Both the position numbers and the translations under genes were made by a program. From Petunia secreta (Eukaryota > Streptophyta > Magnoliopsida > Solanales > Solanaceae): a stretch of 64,000 nt of DNA. Of this stretch, positions 1 to 11,485 are shown piece after piece (within the stretch, counting starts at the first letter, position 1; the number at the start of each line of letters is the position of its first letter). Location of the stretch: positions 51,449,001-51,513,000 of the forward strand of contig JARKIP010000005.1 in the NCBI GenBank assembly GCA_029990175.1, in the 5' to 3' direction. Below the pieces are notes generated by a model. The model saw only the letters and a program-made list of their open reading frames with translations, did no database searches and was not told the DNA's origin.

Positions 1-1667
1 GCCTTACAAATATCTAAGTTCTCATCCTGTGGATCAGATAATTTCAGACAAAGATGCTGGAATTCAGACTAGATCTGCAGTCAAGAGTCACAATCTGTGT
101 GCCTTTGGAGCCTTCTTATCTCTTATTGAACCCAAAAATATAAAAAAAAAAAAAAAAAAAAAAAAAAGCACTGAAAGATGCATATTGGATCAATGCTATG
201 CAGGAGGAGTTGAATCAATTCCAAAGAAGCCAAGTCTAGCATCTGGAACTTAAGCCAAGGAACATGTCTATCATAGGAACCAAATGGATTTTCAGAAATA
301 AACTTGATGAGGATGGAATAGTAACCAGAAATAAGGCCAGATTAGTTGTTCAGGGATATAGCCAAGAGGAAGGCATTGACTATGATGAGCCTTTTGCTCC
401 AGTTGCAAGATTGGAAGCAATAAGACTTCTTATAGCCTTTGCTACTTACATGGATTTCACTCTACATCAAATGGATGTTAAGAGTGTCGTTCAAAATAGT
501 TATTTGAAGAAATAAGTATATGTCAAACAACCACCAGGTTTTGAGAATGATAAGTTCCCTGAACATATCTACAAATTAGACAAGGCTTTGTATGGACTCA
601 AGCAGGCACCAAGGGCTTGGTATGAAAGTTTATCAAAATTCCTACTTCAGCATGGATACAAAAGAGGTAAAATTGATAGCACACTATTCTTAAAAGAAAA
701 AGATAAACATCTCTTAATTGTGCAAATTTATGTAGATGATATAATCTTTGGTGCTACTTGAGAAAATTTAAATAAAGAATTTGCAAGTCTGATGGGGAGT
801 GAGTTTGAGATGAGCATGATGGGTGAACTCAGTTTCTTTTTGGGTTTACAAATCAAGCAAACTTTAAATGGAACTATGATCCACCAACAAAAATATGTCA
901 AGAAATTACTTAAAAGATTTGATATGGATAATGCTAAGGAAATTGATACACCAATTACTACTGCTGCTAAATTGGAAATTGATTAACAAGGTAAGTCAGT
1001 TGATCAAAAATTGTATAGAGGTATGATTGGTTCTTTTCTTTACCTAACTGCAAGTAGATCTGATATTGTGTTTAGTGTTGGCTTGTGTGCTAGATTTTAA
1101 TCAGATCCTAAGGAATCTTACTTGAAAGCTGTTAAACGAATTTTGAGGTATCTGAAAGGAACATGTTCCTTAGGACTTTGGTATCCAAAAGGTGGAAATT
1201 TTAATCTTGTTGGATATGCTGATGCTGACTATGCAGGATTTCTTGTTTATAGGAAAAGTACCTCAGGTATAGCGCCCTTTCTTGGTGAGTTTCTGGTTTC
1301 ATGGGGAACCAAGAAATAAAATTCAGTGGCACTCTCCACTGCTGAGTATGTGGTTGCTGCCTCATGTTGCTCTCAATTGTTGTGGATAAAACAGCAATTA
1401 CAGGATTTTGGTATTGATGTAGGAACTGTTCCTATCTATTATGATAACACTAGTGCAATTAACATGACTAAAAATTCAGTGCATCACAAAAGGACTAAAC
1501 ACATTGACATAAGATATCATTTCTTGAGGGACAATTATGAAAAGGGATTGATTACTATAGCTTTTTATCCTACTGATAAACAAATTGCTGACATATTTAT
1601 AAATGCCTTAAGTAGAGATCATTTTGAAAGGAACAAGTTAGAATTAGGGATGATTAAATTCACCTAA
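1..1667 (+). pseudogene. copia pol relic: reverse transcriptase and RNase H
   Basis: The frame that starts in the 5' bases keeps the copia RT core: GTKWIFRNKLDEDG near 285, KALYGLKQAPRAWYE near 590, and the catalytic YVDDIIFG near 730. RNase H follows with YADADYAG near 1215, STAEY near 1340 and the C-terminal KRTKHIDIRYHFLRD near 1490. Nearly all of it stays in one frame, yet stops interrupt it at about 513, 759, 984, 1099 and 1317. At 1099 and 1317 the family usually has a glutamine, so CAA to TAA changes are likely. A run of about 27 A at 139-165 has replaced a few codons upstream of the RT. Not functional. Confidence 0.88.
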
Positions 1668-2256
1668 GTCTACTCAGTTTTACTTCAAAAATTGGCTAGA
1701 AAATTTGGCTAAAAATAAATTTTATTAAAGTCAATTTGAAATTTTCAGCTCAGCTCTATACTTAATTGTATGTTCTATGCCATGATTTCTGCTTAAGTTT
1801 AGAAAATTTTAATGATGTTATCCTTATGTTCTTAGAATTTCAGATTATGCAATTTGATTGAAATTGGGTAAAGGAATTGTTCTTTGTCACGTTATCAGGT
1901 ATGTACTACTTTATTTTTCAGAAATTATTAGAGTTTGATGGTCATAGGTAATTAGAAGATTCTAAATCCCACTCAACCTCTTTCTCTCTGAAAACAGTCC
2001 CATCAAGGAACCGTTCTACACTCCATCTCCCACTTGAACTCTAATCATAACGGCTATAAATTGTAACGTTCAAGTGACCTAATCAGTCTAAAACTCTATT
2101 TAAACAAGAAAACTGAAGGTAAATCGTTTTAGCCTCCATCTCTATCATTACTTCTTGTTGTTATATAAATCCTTAAGCTCTCATCTAAAATTCTCATATT
2201 AAGCTTTCAAAATTTCAGAAAGGTAGATTAATTATCTTTGGAATCGAATTGTTGCC

Positions 2257-4124
2257 ATGTCTCTCTCACCTGAAAACACTTCATCCAATCCTACCACTGA
2301 ACAACCACCAGTTGAAAACCCTACCTTATCCATGCACACAAAATTCACCACTTCCAGAAAACCAAAACCCTCAAAATCCTGACTCTGAAATTCAGGGGGA
2401 AGGATCAGGTCCATCTGTTGATGAGACACTAGAGCATATGGATGATTTGTCTAGGGCCATGATCCTGTATGAATTCAAGATAAACTATGTTGAACCTTTA
2501 AATGCAGTTGATGATAAGGGTGATGAAGTAGAGGGGCTAGATGTGTCTGTACCAGAAAGTGAGGGGGAAATGAAAACTATGAAATATTTAGAAGCTCCCA
2601 TGCATGAGGCTTCTGAGTCTCCAGTAACTGCTTTTAGAGAACCCATGGATGATGTAGAAGTGGTGGATGTGGATGAGGCAATTAGTGACAGTGATAGGCC
2701 ACTTGTTGATTTAATTAAATTGAGACGGTTGAAGAAAAAGTTGACAAAGCAGGGGCCTGTTGATCCTGCTGAAATAAATGCTAAGCTTAAAAAGATAAGT
2801 GATAGTTATAAGCCTGGAATTTAGAACAAAAATCAAAAGAAAAGTTCTGGTAAGGGTAAAGGAAATGTTCCTTCTACCCAGACTCTTGCAAGTAGTGTTA
2901 GGAGAACCATAGGATATGTAAAAGCTTTTGATGCACAAATGGTTGAGACTCTTGAGAGAAACAGGAAGGGTAAGCAGAAACAGGTTCCTGAGGTTGTTGT
3001 GCCAGTTGATGACTCTGAGGAGAAGGAGGAAGAAAAAACTGTTCCTTTGACCAGGAAAAGAAGAACTTCTCAAAGGAGGTCTGCATAGACTGATGAGAGA
3101 TCTTCTAGTACTAGTCCTATGTCAAAGAGAACAAGATCTTCTAGGAGGGCTTAAGTAGATGAAAGCACCGAGTCTGAAGGAGAAGCTGAGAATCAAGAAG
3201 AGGAGGATGAAAGTGAAAGTGAAGAGAATGAGACTGGAAAGAATTTGCAAACTGACTATGATAAAAGGAAGTTGTTGAAAGGGAGAGTACTTGCTGATAT
3301 AGAAGAAGAAGGGATGTGTTGGTTACTGGAGAAGCTTGAAAAACAAGGCTAGAAGGACATGGTCCTTAAAATCATAGGGAAGATTGCCAGAGATGAAGTG
3401 GTTGAATTCTTTTTCAACTGCTCCATTGATGAAGGAAGTATCAACAGTACAACGAATAAAAATGACATTTCCTTTTATGCACAAGAACTGGGAGAATTGT
3501 TTGATATTCCTGCTGTTGGATATAATGACTATGTTAAGGGAAAATGGCCTGATCTCACAGGTTTGCCAACTGCTTTGGAGATTACAAGCAAATTTGCTGA
3601 GCATCCATAAGAGGAAAATCCAAGAGTAGTGGAAAAATATGAGATGCAACAAAGCATCAACTTCTATTTGAATTTGTCAACAAGATCATGTTTCCCAGAC
3701 ATGAGAAAAGATCAAAAGAAATTTTCTTGGACCTGGTCCTATGGAGTTGCTGGACTCTGACAAGCAAATAAACTGGCCCATGTTTATGGTGCATCTGATT
3801 ACTAGAGTAGTGACTGAGAAAAAGAAACATGCTCTGCCAAATGGATTTATTCTGACTGATCTATTTGACAAATTAGGTATTTCATTGAAGGAAGTGAAAA
3901 CTGCTACAAAGAAGGAAAGGTTTAGGGCTACTACACTGATCGGCTGTGATATGACTGTCGATGATGAGCCTGCTGCTACTACTGTTGTTGGTTCCTCCAA
4001 GGGACCTTTGAACAATAAGGTTAGGGTATTGAGGCAGCAAATTGATATGCAAGCTGCTGAGATTAAGAGGTTGGAGGTAGAGAGAGACTTCTGGAAAGTC
4101 GAAGCTGCGAAGCAAAAGAAATAA
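2257..4124 (+). pseudogene. Extra (env-like) ORF of the SIRE-type copia, broken
   Basis: Downstream of RNase H is a long coding-like tract beginning with an ATG at 2257. It holds a Pro/Thr-rich start, an acidic stretch (about 2400-2700), a basic Lys/Arg/Ser stretch (about 2820-3150), a second acidic Glu-rich part (3160-3240), then a globular-looking part with IARDEVVEFFFNCSIDEG near 3385 and DLFDKLGISLKEVKTATKK near 3860. The last 40 residues (near 4020-4120) read as a short coiled coil. Stops at about 2822, 3086 and 3608 and at least two frame changes break it. Position after pol matches the env-like ORF of SIRE elements. I see no clear signal peptide or membrane segment, so an envelope role is not shown. 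Confidence 0.6.
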
Positions 4125-4639
4125 ATGAAGGGATGCTTTAGAAAATGTTTGACCAGTTGCAGGACAGGTCTCAAGGACCCGGTCCTTCCACCACCTGAAA
4201 CCCAAAACCTTGTAGCAATCTTTTGACCAGTAAGGATTTAGTGTTGTTCTAGTTGCCTAAGCCTTCTTATCTTTAGTTTTTTATTAGTTTAGCAATACTT
4301 TCTTAGTCCGTTTTCCCCTGGTTGAAATCTTTTTGTTAATAATGGATTATCTTTGATGGCTAATATCATTTTTATGCAGTTGCTTAATATTGAATTATAC
4401 TTGTATCTTGAGTTGCCTTAATGGCTACTTGCTTGATAAATTCTAACTTATGCAACCTTTTCAATGATGCTAAAAGGGGGGAAGAGTAAGTATGATTTTG
4501 CTTGTGATATTTATAACCAGTTTAAAGAGAACCTGATCCTTAATGATGAAATTGATTTATGCTAAAATGGCTTTTAAGTTGTAAATTGCGGTTCAGGACA
4601 TTAAGGATGTGAAGAAAATTCTATGAGTTTGTCATCGTC

Positions 4640-4653
4640 AAAAAGGGGGAAAA
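4640..4653 (+). other. Polypurine tract of the SIRE-type element
   Basis: A run of A and G (AAAAAGGGGGAAA) directly precedes the TG of the 3' LTR, the normal place for plus-strand priming. A similar purine block (AAAAGGGGGGAAGAG) lies about 180 bp upstream. Confidence 0.7.
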
Positions 4654-5457
4654 TGATAGTTTGAATAAGCTTGGAAGTTTTGACTGATGACAAAGGAACA
4701 GATCCAAGGACTTGTTCCTTTGGATCACTGCAGCTGAATAATTAATTACGCAAAATTATTTAAGCGGGAACATTAATTGTTATCTTAAAATCTAATGTTA
4801 ATCTTGATAATCATGTAGGGATGTACGAGATAAGAAAAGATTGCATAAGATTGGGATAAGGCTTGAAGATAAGCAAGGAGTTCAATTAGAACTCAAACAC
4901 TTTAAGGGCATTGGAGTTCTAATTGCTCAAGACTTCTCAAGTATTCAAGGCTATAAAATGAGAAGTATTTCAGCTGTTTAAATGACGCACAAATACAGAG
5001 AGTTTAGAGCAGCAACATAGAAGTCATTCTAAATTATATTTGAGCAGTCGTCTAGCTACAGGGAACTAAGTGAAGAACCTATTCCTTAGGATTGAGTCTA
5101 TATTGTTCTCAGTCTTAGTTCATCTGTAGTAGGATCTATCGAGTTGTACTAATTACTTTCATAAAAGTTCTGTAAGAGTACATATCATTCAAGTCTTGCA
5201 CTTGGAGAAACTTCACTGATTGTGAAAGGGGTCAACTATAGGATTAGAGTTAGTCTTAGGTTAGTAAGAAGGTAGTCTTGTAACCAAATGAGTCTTTCAA
5301 ATAGTGAAGTTGAAATCCTACTTGAGAGGGTAGGTCGTGATTTTTTGATCCCTAGTTAACGGAGGTTTTTCACGCTAAAATTTTGTGTTCATTTACTTAC
5401 TTTTACTTATTCCGCAATTAATCAGTAAAGGAACACATATAGGGAACTGGTCCTTCA
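4654..5457 (+). repeat. 3' LTR of the SIRE-type copia
   Basis: It begins TGATAGTTTG after the polypurine tract and most likely ends at GGTCCTTCA (5457), about 804 bp. The left LTR is outside the window, so the right boundary is inferred from the terminal CA and the drop in similarity to the element's style. Confidence 0.6.
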
Positions 5458-6513
5458 GTAGTGGTGTGTCTTGGGAAATATCACATATTTTCTATCGAAG
5501 AAGTCAAGGAGGTGGCTCATAAAAAAAAAACAATACCAGCCACTCCCGGAATCCAATCAACTAATCCCACAAATCCTCGAAGCTTAAGCAGAAATGAAAT
5601 AGTAGGTGAGGGAAGCCACTAAATTGAGGGCTTCGTTCGCTCATTCTGGTGCTCGTGTAGTAGACATCAAGTGGAGTGCATAGTGCAATCGACTAGAGCC
5701 ACAGATATTAAACCGTTCATGGGTCAGAGTTCTTTGATCCCACTATCATTTCTTCTCGTGGGGTGCATACATTTGTTGGTACTGCCTCAATATAGGGAAA
5801 AGGAAAAGAACATATTGTTTCAAGCTACGAAGTCCGGTGAACTCCAAGAGGAGAGGCTTCATACAGGTGTGGAAGGGCTTCACATCAAACAAATATATTA
5901 GAGTTCAAAATAGATTTGACTAATGCAATCATGATTTCACTCCCTACTAAAGTAATTATGTCTGGTCTCCATTCATAAAAAATATTTTTACATATTCGCA
6001 GGACTAGTTTGACTGATTCTACGCCCTTTAAGAAATGCAAAAGCTTGCTAAAGCTGCAACTGTTGGAATATTGTTTCTCTTTTTCAAAAATAGGGATGCC
6101 ATCTCATCAAAGGATGATTTAACGGTAGGAAAAATGAATAATATTGATAGTAAAGAGTACCTAACTTTTAATTTGGAATAGGTGCACTGGTGGTTGTGAA
6201 AAGGCTGACGGATGTGGTCTTGACAAGAGTGGTCTGTCAATTTCTCCTACCCTTCCCCTTTATTCTTTTACTACCCTCGTCATTTAGTCAACATCGAAGT
6301 TAAGACTGTTGGTGGCGTTGGTAATTTATTGGTGACTATTTGAAAATGTATGGTGGATTTATTTGTGTCACTAACTATAGGGTTGGAGCTTTGGTTATGG
6401 AGTGGCGAGGAGATTCTAGGAGAAAAAATACGGACAATTACATGGAGAGTCAAAAGACCCATATTTTACTACTTTACCTGACCTAGCACCCCCTCCTTCT
6501 CTTTTTTAATTTT
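5458..6513. other. Intergenic; no gene recognised
   Basis: AT-rich sequence with short ORFs that show no family motif. A C-homopolymer of about 14 lies at 6530-6544. No RNA gene or splice-consistent coding run was seen. Confidence 0.6.
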
Positions 6514-7489
6514 TCTTTCACTCATAGCACCCCCCCCCCCCCCCATTTAAAGTAAAAAAAAAAAACATAGCCTCCATTTTTCCTCTCTTCTCTTTCCATC
6601 ATTCCCATTTTTCATCTCTTCTCTTCCCCCTTACAAAATCATTGTCGCCCCCCTCCCACCCCTTCCACCACTGCCTCATCTTCATTCCCTCTTCTCCTAG
6701 CCGTCGTCGCCGCTGTTTTTTTTTTTTTTTTTTGAATAATAATATCGATTTTCCGTTGTATATTCTGGTCAAAACTCCGGTGAGGGGTTTGTTTATCATG
6801 TTTCTTCTTCATTTTTCACATTTTTTTTATAAAAAACCAGTGAGATCTACTAGTTTTTTGTTAAAACTTTTTTCTAATATTTAGATCTAGTATTTTTCTT
6901 GTATAAAACTGTATAAATCTTAGATATTTGTTAAGCTTTTGTGTAAAAGCTGTCTGAAACACTGTATAAAATTATTTTTACGAGTTTAGACAATTTTATA
7001 CATTTTTATACAAGTTTATACAATTCAAATATGTATATGTGTATGTAGACAGTGAATAAACATATTCCATGCACTTCTGTAAATTTGTATAAAGCTGTAT
7101 ACGCGTGTATGAATAATGAATAAAGTTGTATAAATCTCATATTTCTGCACTATTTATGGATATTGTATAAAATTTATATTTTTTGTGTATATTTTTGTAT
7201 TTTTCTTCTTGTATACACATTTTTCTATGTATTTACATGTATAATTTATTTTTTTGATAGATTTATGTGTATAAAATTATCAAAAAATAATTATTTAAAC
7301 AAATCACCAATAAAATAAGCAATCCGATGAGATACGGTGAATTTTCAATTTTCCAGCTACTGGCCGGCGGTGGCTGGTCAGTGGCGAGGGAGGGTGGGGG
7401 AGTGGCACCTAGGGTTTTTTATTTTGGGAGAGTTCAAAGGGGTGCTATGTTATGTAATTTTAAAATAAGGGGATGCTATGAATGAAATA
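6514..7489. mobile_element. Non-autonomous element with terminal inverted repeats (Mutator-like?)
   Basis: The left end (TTTCACTCATAGCACCCC, then ACATAGCCTCC) and the reverse complement of the right end (TTTCATTCATAGCATCCCC, then ACATAGCACCCC) align over about 60 bp, giving terminal inverted repeats around a 0.98-kb unit. The interior has a pyrimidine-rich stretch and, at 6895-7270, many copies of a TGTATAAA-like word. There is no transposase ORF. No convincing target duplication was found, so the superfamily is a guess. Confidence 0.5.
6895..7270. repeat. Interspersed TGTATAAA-word region
   Basis: Variants of TGTATAAA and its complement TTTATACA recur at irregular short spacing through this stretch. 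It is not a strict tandem repeat. Confidence 0.55.
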
Positions 7490-7978
7490 TGGCCCCTCAT
7501 TTATAATTTCCTTGCTTGGAGAGGCTAGTTTTGAAAAAATTTCAAAAATATAGAAGAATTAATTTTTTTTTTTAAAAAAAAACTAATATTCCTCATGTTT
7601 GCATTGTGATTGATTTATTTTAACAAATCCACCTTTGAAAGCCTCACACTTAATTTGTAAAAGAAATTATGCTTTAGATATCTAACAAGTACAAATTGAA
7701 CTTAGGTTTAAGTAGCAATATACAAATCTCGGTTGAAGTAGCTAGGCGACTTTTCTTGCCTACTTTAGGAAGCTGGTTATCTATTATGCCTAAGAAAAAT
7801 TAATCAGATGCAATTATGTCGATTTCAATTTTATTTAGTGATTATAATTCTATAATTCTTCAATGTCATTAGCAAACGTATTTGACTAGTATTTTGTGTA
7901 ATTTTTTTACTACATAAATAACATCTAATACAACTATATAGACTAGTCATATAACATAAACTGAAAAAGTTGATCAAA
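7490..7978. other. AT-rich intergenic; nothing recognised
   Basis: No ORF with family motifs, no RNA gene and no clear repeat ends were seen here. Confidence 0.5.
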
Positions 7979-8085
7979 TACAGCAGCAACAACATATTCG
8001 TTGTAGTTTCATAAGTGGGGTCTGAGGAGGGTGAGATATACATACGCACATGTTATCTTTACTTTATAATAGGTAGAAAAGTTTT
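7979..8085 (-). repeat. tRNA-derived SINE, 3' part
   Basis: Read on the minus strand it gives a CTACCT...GTATATCTCACCCTCC-like core, then CAGACCCCACTTATG and a TTG/CTG tail. This is the familiar 3' half and TTG tail of Solanaceae tRNA-derived SINEs. The A and B boxes are missing or too decayed to see. Confidence 0.6.
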
Positions 8086-8384
8086 TTCATATAAATCCTC
8101 GGCTATGAATTATTTTATCAAATACCAAAAAACTTATGGAAAGAACATAATGTTGATAATTAGAGGGAAAGAAAATATTACATTTGTAAAATAGCTTAAA
8201 TTTTGAAATAGGAGGAAAAGAATTAATTTTGAACACATCCATCCAAATTGGATGCCTTCACTTGTTGAACTTAGAATCATCACTTTTTTGAATGGTAATA
8301 AGTAAATTAAACGGCTAATTATTTAAATCCATAAATCTCAAGACATGTGGGGGGTTGGCTGATTCATGCATATGACCCACATTT

Positions 8385-8506
8385 AAAAAAGATTCTTAAG
8401 CAAAAAATTCATTGTTTTTCCAAAAAAGAACCTCATAATACATTTCAAGAATTTCAAAAGCGCGTTATTTCAGAAAACGAAAGAACCCTCAAGTTGTATA
8501 TTTCTG
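8385..8506 (+). other. Candidate 5'UTR exon of the RING gene
   Basis: A stretch ending TTTCTG|GTAATT gives a good donor at 8507, and a matching acceptor TTTGACAG lies at 9333, 15 bp before the RING start codon. A leader intron is common in this gene class. The left limit is unknown and the exon is inference. Confidence 0.35.
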
Positions 8507-9333
8507 GTAATTTATTTCATTTATTTATTTGTGTATGTTAACGTGTACACGTTTTAAGAGTTATCTGCTTTAATTTGTTGACTTCTGCATTTCTTTGTTT
8601 TTTTATTATGGCCATTTCTTTGTAATAAATTCATCTATGGCTGCTACATATGCAAATATTACATAACTTTCATGTTATTATTATTAACTTTGTTAAGCTT
8701 CTTCTAATTGCTTCTGTAACCTTCCAGAGCCTTCTGTTAATCTTTACCTACCTTATTATTATTAGGGGTATATATAGCCTATAATTTTGTTCTTTTTTAT
8801 CTTTGTTATCTTTAACTTTCAGGTGGATCTGCAAATATAGTGCTGTTTTTGTTTTCTTGTTTTCAGTTCTGCAATTGAAACAAAGAGTAAGATAAATAAA
8901 GCTTGATCTTGTGTTTTTTTTTTTAATATATGTCCATTTTCTGTTTTTTTTTTTTTTGTTGTTGTATCTTTTTTGCAAGAAAGTGCTCAAATAATTGTGA
9001 GCTTTTTTCTTGGTGATGCTAAGGATGTTGTTTGTTTGACTAGACTCTGACTTGTCCAATCTTGCCTTTTCCCTTGTTTAAAAATAATAATTTTCCACGG
9101 GTTCAAGTCGTGGAATTAGCCACTGATACTTGCATTAGGTTCTGCCTACATCACATCGTGGAGGGGCTAAGTTTTTTATGAATTTTTTGTTGTTGATACA
9201 ATGGTGTTGCCTATTTTGGGTTTGTGGGGGGTGGGTGTTTATTCTTTTTCTAGTGGGATTTTTTGTGTATTTGTTGCAATAAATTTTATGAACAATCTGT
9301 TGCTGATAGAAGGATTTGTTATTTGTTTGACAG
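8507..9333 (+). other. Inferred 5'UTR intron of the RING gene
   Basis: It is T-rich, as plant introns usually are, with GT at 8507 and AG at 9332-9333. It contains a SINE fragment at 9096-9175. RNA data would be needed to confirm it. Confidence 0.4.
9096..9175 (+). repeat. SINE fragment in the RING leader intron
   Basis: GGTTCAAGTCGTGG matches a pol III B box, followed by AATTAGCCACTGATACTTGC and ATTAGGTTCTGCCTACATCAC, wording typical of a tRNA-derived Solanaceae SINE. It is truncated at both sides. Confidence 0.65.
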
Positions 9334-9348
9334 TAAATTTGGAAGAAA

Positions 9349-10506
9349 ATGGAAAGAGGAGAAGGAACAAGATATTGGTGTCATATATGTTCAAGGAGAG
9401 TGAGCCCCATGATGGAGGTGGAGTTAAAGTGCCCCAATTGTCAACAAGGATTTGTTGAGGAAATGGGATCAGATGATGCTATCGGTGGTAATGGAAATGG
9501 CAATGGCAATGACAATGAGAGTCCTTTTGATTTTGGAGGCTCTGATTCTGATCGTGCCCTTTCCCTTTGGGCTCCAATCTTGCTTGGCATGATGAGCAAC
9601 CCTCGTCGTCGCTCTAGATTTAGGCATCTTGAATTTGAAGAGGACAATGATGATCATTACACAAATGAACGTGAACGTGATGATGATCGTACCCGTCGTG
9701 GAGGTGATACAGAACTTGATCCAGAGCTGGCATCTATAATGAATAGGCGAAGAAGGAACTCAGCCACAATTCTCCAGCTCCTCCAAGGTATTCGAGCTGG
9801 AATGTTGTCTGATTCTGAGAATGCTGAGAGTGAAAATAGAGATACAGGTAGAGAGGGCAGGGAGCGTGAGCGTGTCATACTTATAAATCCATTCAATCAA
9901 ACCATCATTCTGCAGGGTTCTTATGATTCGGATAATAATAATTCCAGGAACCAACCTATTGGCTCGTTGGGCGATTATTTCATTGGCCCCGGTTTAGACA
10001 TGTTGCTGCAACATTTGGCAGAGAATGATCCAAATAGGTATGGTACTCCACCAGCTCAAAAGGAGGTTGTAGAGGGTTTGCCCACTGTGACGATTGATGA
10101 GACGCTGCAGTGTTCTGTCTGCTTGGAAGACTTTGAGTTTGGGACTGAAGCCAGGGAGATGCCTTGTAAGCACAAGTTTCATAGTGGGTGTATCTTACCA
10201 TGGCTGGAGCTCCATAGCACATGTCCAGTCTGTAGGCACCAGTTGCCTGCTGATGAATCCAAAGTTGAGTCTGCTGGATCCAGGGATGGAAGAGGTAACC
10301 TGAATGCTCAGAACGGTGAAGATGAGGATACAAGGAATGAAAATGGGCGACGGTTTCCAGTGTCGCTTCCATGGCCTTTAAGTGGTTTGTTTTCATCCTC
10401 AAACTCAGGTTCCCAATCTAACAATGGAAATGCATCATCAACGGCTCCTCCTTCATCAAACTTGTCAGAAAATGCAAACTCTGGTGCACATATGCATGAT
10501 GACTAA
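9349..10506 (+). CDS. RING-H2 E3 ubiquitin ligase (zinc-ribbon + RING, RING1/SIRP-like)
   Basis: 385 residues, single coding exon. The N terminus has a CxxC...CxxC zinc ribbon (C11, C14, C28, C31), the mark of the plant 'zinc ribbon 9 + RING' E3 family. A long polar, Asp/Glu/Arg-rich middle follows. The RING-H2 is near residues 255-295, with all eight zinc ligands in C3H2C3 order: C255, C258, C273, H275, H278, C281, C292, C295. The Pro before C273 and the PW (284-285) usual for E2 docking are kept. The tail is Ser/Asn-rich and low in complexity. It should pass ubiquitin from an E2 to substrates; substrate and compartment cannot be read from the sequence, and there is no signal peptide or membrane segment. 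The ATG at 9349 is the first after the inferred acceptor and gives the zinc ribbon at once. Confidence 0.92.
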   Translation: MERGEGTRYWCHICSRRVSPMMEVELKCPNCQQGFVEEMGSDDAIGGNGNGNGNDNESPFDFGGSDSDRALSLWAPILLGMMSNPRRRSRFRHLEFEEDNDDHYTNERERDDDRTRRGGDTELDPELASIMNRRRRNSATILQLLQGIRAGMLSDSENAESENRDTGREGRERERVILINPFNQTIILQGSYDSDNNNSRNQPIGSLGDYFIGPGLDMLLQHLAENDPNRYGTPPAQKEVVEGLPTVTIDETLQCSVCLEDFEFGTEAREMPCKHKFHSGCILPWLELHSTCPVCRHQLPADESKVESAGSRDGRGNLNAQNGEDEDTRNENGRRFPVSLPWPLSGLFSSSNSGSQSNNGNASSTAPPSSNLSENANSGAHMHDD

Positions 10507-11370
10507 ATTTCATCACAGTGAGTTGTGCTCTATGATTTGCGGATCTCCTTTGGCCTTGCTTGTGTACATAGAGTGTTACTTGCTAAATTCTAGTATTGCA
10601 AACGATAGATCCTGTTCTTGCCTGCCTGTATTATATGGGGGATCATGTTACTTTCATTAGAGTAGATGCCTGCCAAGCTGAATGACTCTTCTGTTTGTAC
10701 AGCTTTAAATATGTGATCTTGGTACACATTTTGGACAACTGTTTCCAAAAATCTCAACCACCTTGTTGATGCGGTGTATTTCCCCTTCAGATCCTTAGTT
10801 AATATGAATAACATTGGATAAGTGGAAGAGTCCGCGTCAAATGTCTTTTGGATCACAGAAATGAAGAGAAAGTTATGGTTTTGTTTCTGATTTATCAGCC
10901 AATCCTTCTAACCTATAGCAATGTACTATGGTTCATTACTCTGATGCACTTTGATTTGCTATGCAGTGGCTTCCTAAGTTGTAGTTTTGTTCATGTTGCA
11001 TGAGCTGTGGTGGCGACTTTCATGTTTTAAGTCAAATTGCTAAATGTGATGAATTTTTAGTTGGGCTTGGATTTTAATATCAGCATGAAGCTAAAATTTA
11101 ATGATTCATTCTTTCCAGGATGCTTTGCTTCCTATAGGCAAATTCTGCTCGTCCTGTGCTTTCACTGTGGATGAGGGACAGCAACTCTTTAAGTTTATAT
11201 ATGCCCTTAGATGTCTAGCAAGAATGACTTCTATTTTTCATGATGATAGGAACTAATTGAAGAGACATGTTAGATGTGAGTAAATTGTGAATATTGGTAA
11301 GTTGGTGGTATGGTTACTGATATCATAGAGCTGTAATTGTAATTGTTTGTGTGGGTTAGTCCAGATTTGT
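10330..11370 (+). repeat. Tandem duplication copy A: 3' end and 3' flank of the RING gene
   Basis: Runs from the coding tail (GAATGAAAATGGGCGACGG near 10337) through the 3'UTR. Markers such as GTGCTCTA, TTGGCCTTGCTT, GAGTGTT, CTGCCTGTATTAT and ATGGTTCATTAC recur in the same order in copy B at 11486-12620. Confidence 0.6.
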
Positions 11371-11485
11371 CTCCCATTCATAGACTAGCTGTTTTGAATT
11401 TGGAAACATGGGTTATATATGTTTCATATTTCTACAGAGGCAAGTTTATGCTATAGAACCAACTACACTAATGAATCCTTAATGA

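Larger units (their letters stand above)
1..5457 (+). mobile_element. SIRE/Maximus-type Ty1/copia retrotransposon, 3' half, decayed
   Basis: Reverse transcriptase and RNase H relics, then a separate downstream ORF, a polypurine tract and a 3' LTR are in the order known for the SIRE/Maximus copia lineage, which carries an extra env-like ORF after pol. The 5' half lies left of the window, so LTR identity and target duplication cannot be checked. The copy is dead: pol has several stops and the extra ORF has stops and frameshifts. The lineage call rests on the extra ORF and on the wording of the RT/RNase H; the assignment is inference. Confidence 0.8.

Noticed and set aside
2232..2429. Minus-strand ORF over the start of the extra ORF of the SIRE-type element
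   Set aside because: Antisense shadow of the plus-strand tract; no support.
9441..10402. Minus-strand ORFs opposite the RING gene
   Set aside because: Shadow frames of a GC-richer coding exon; no family motifs.
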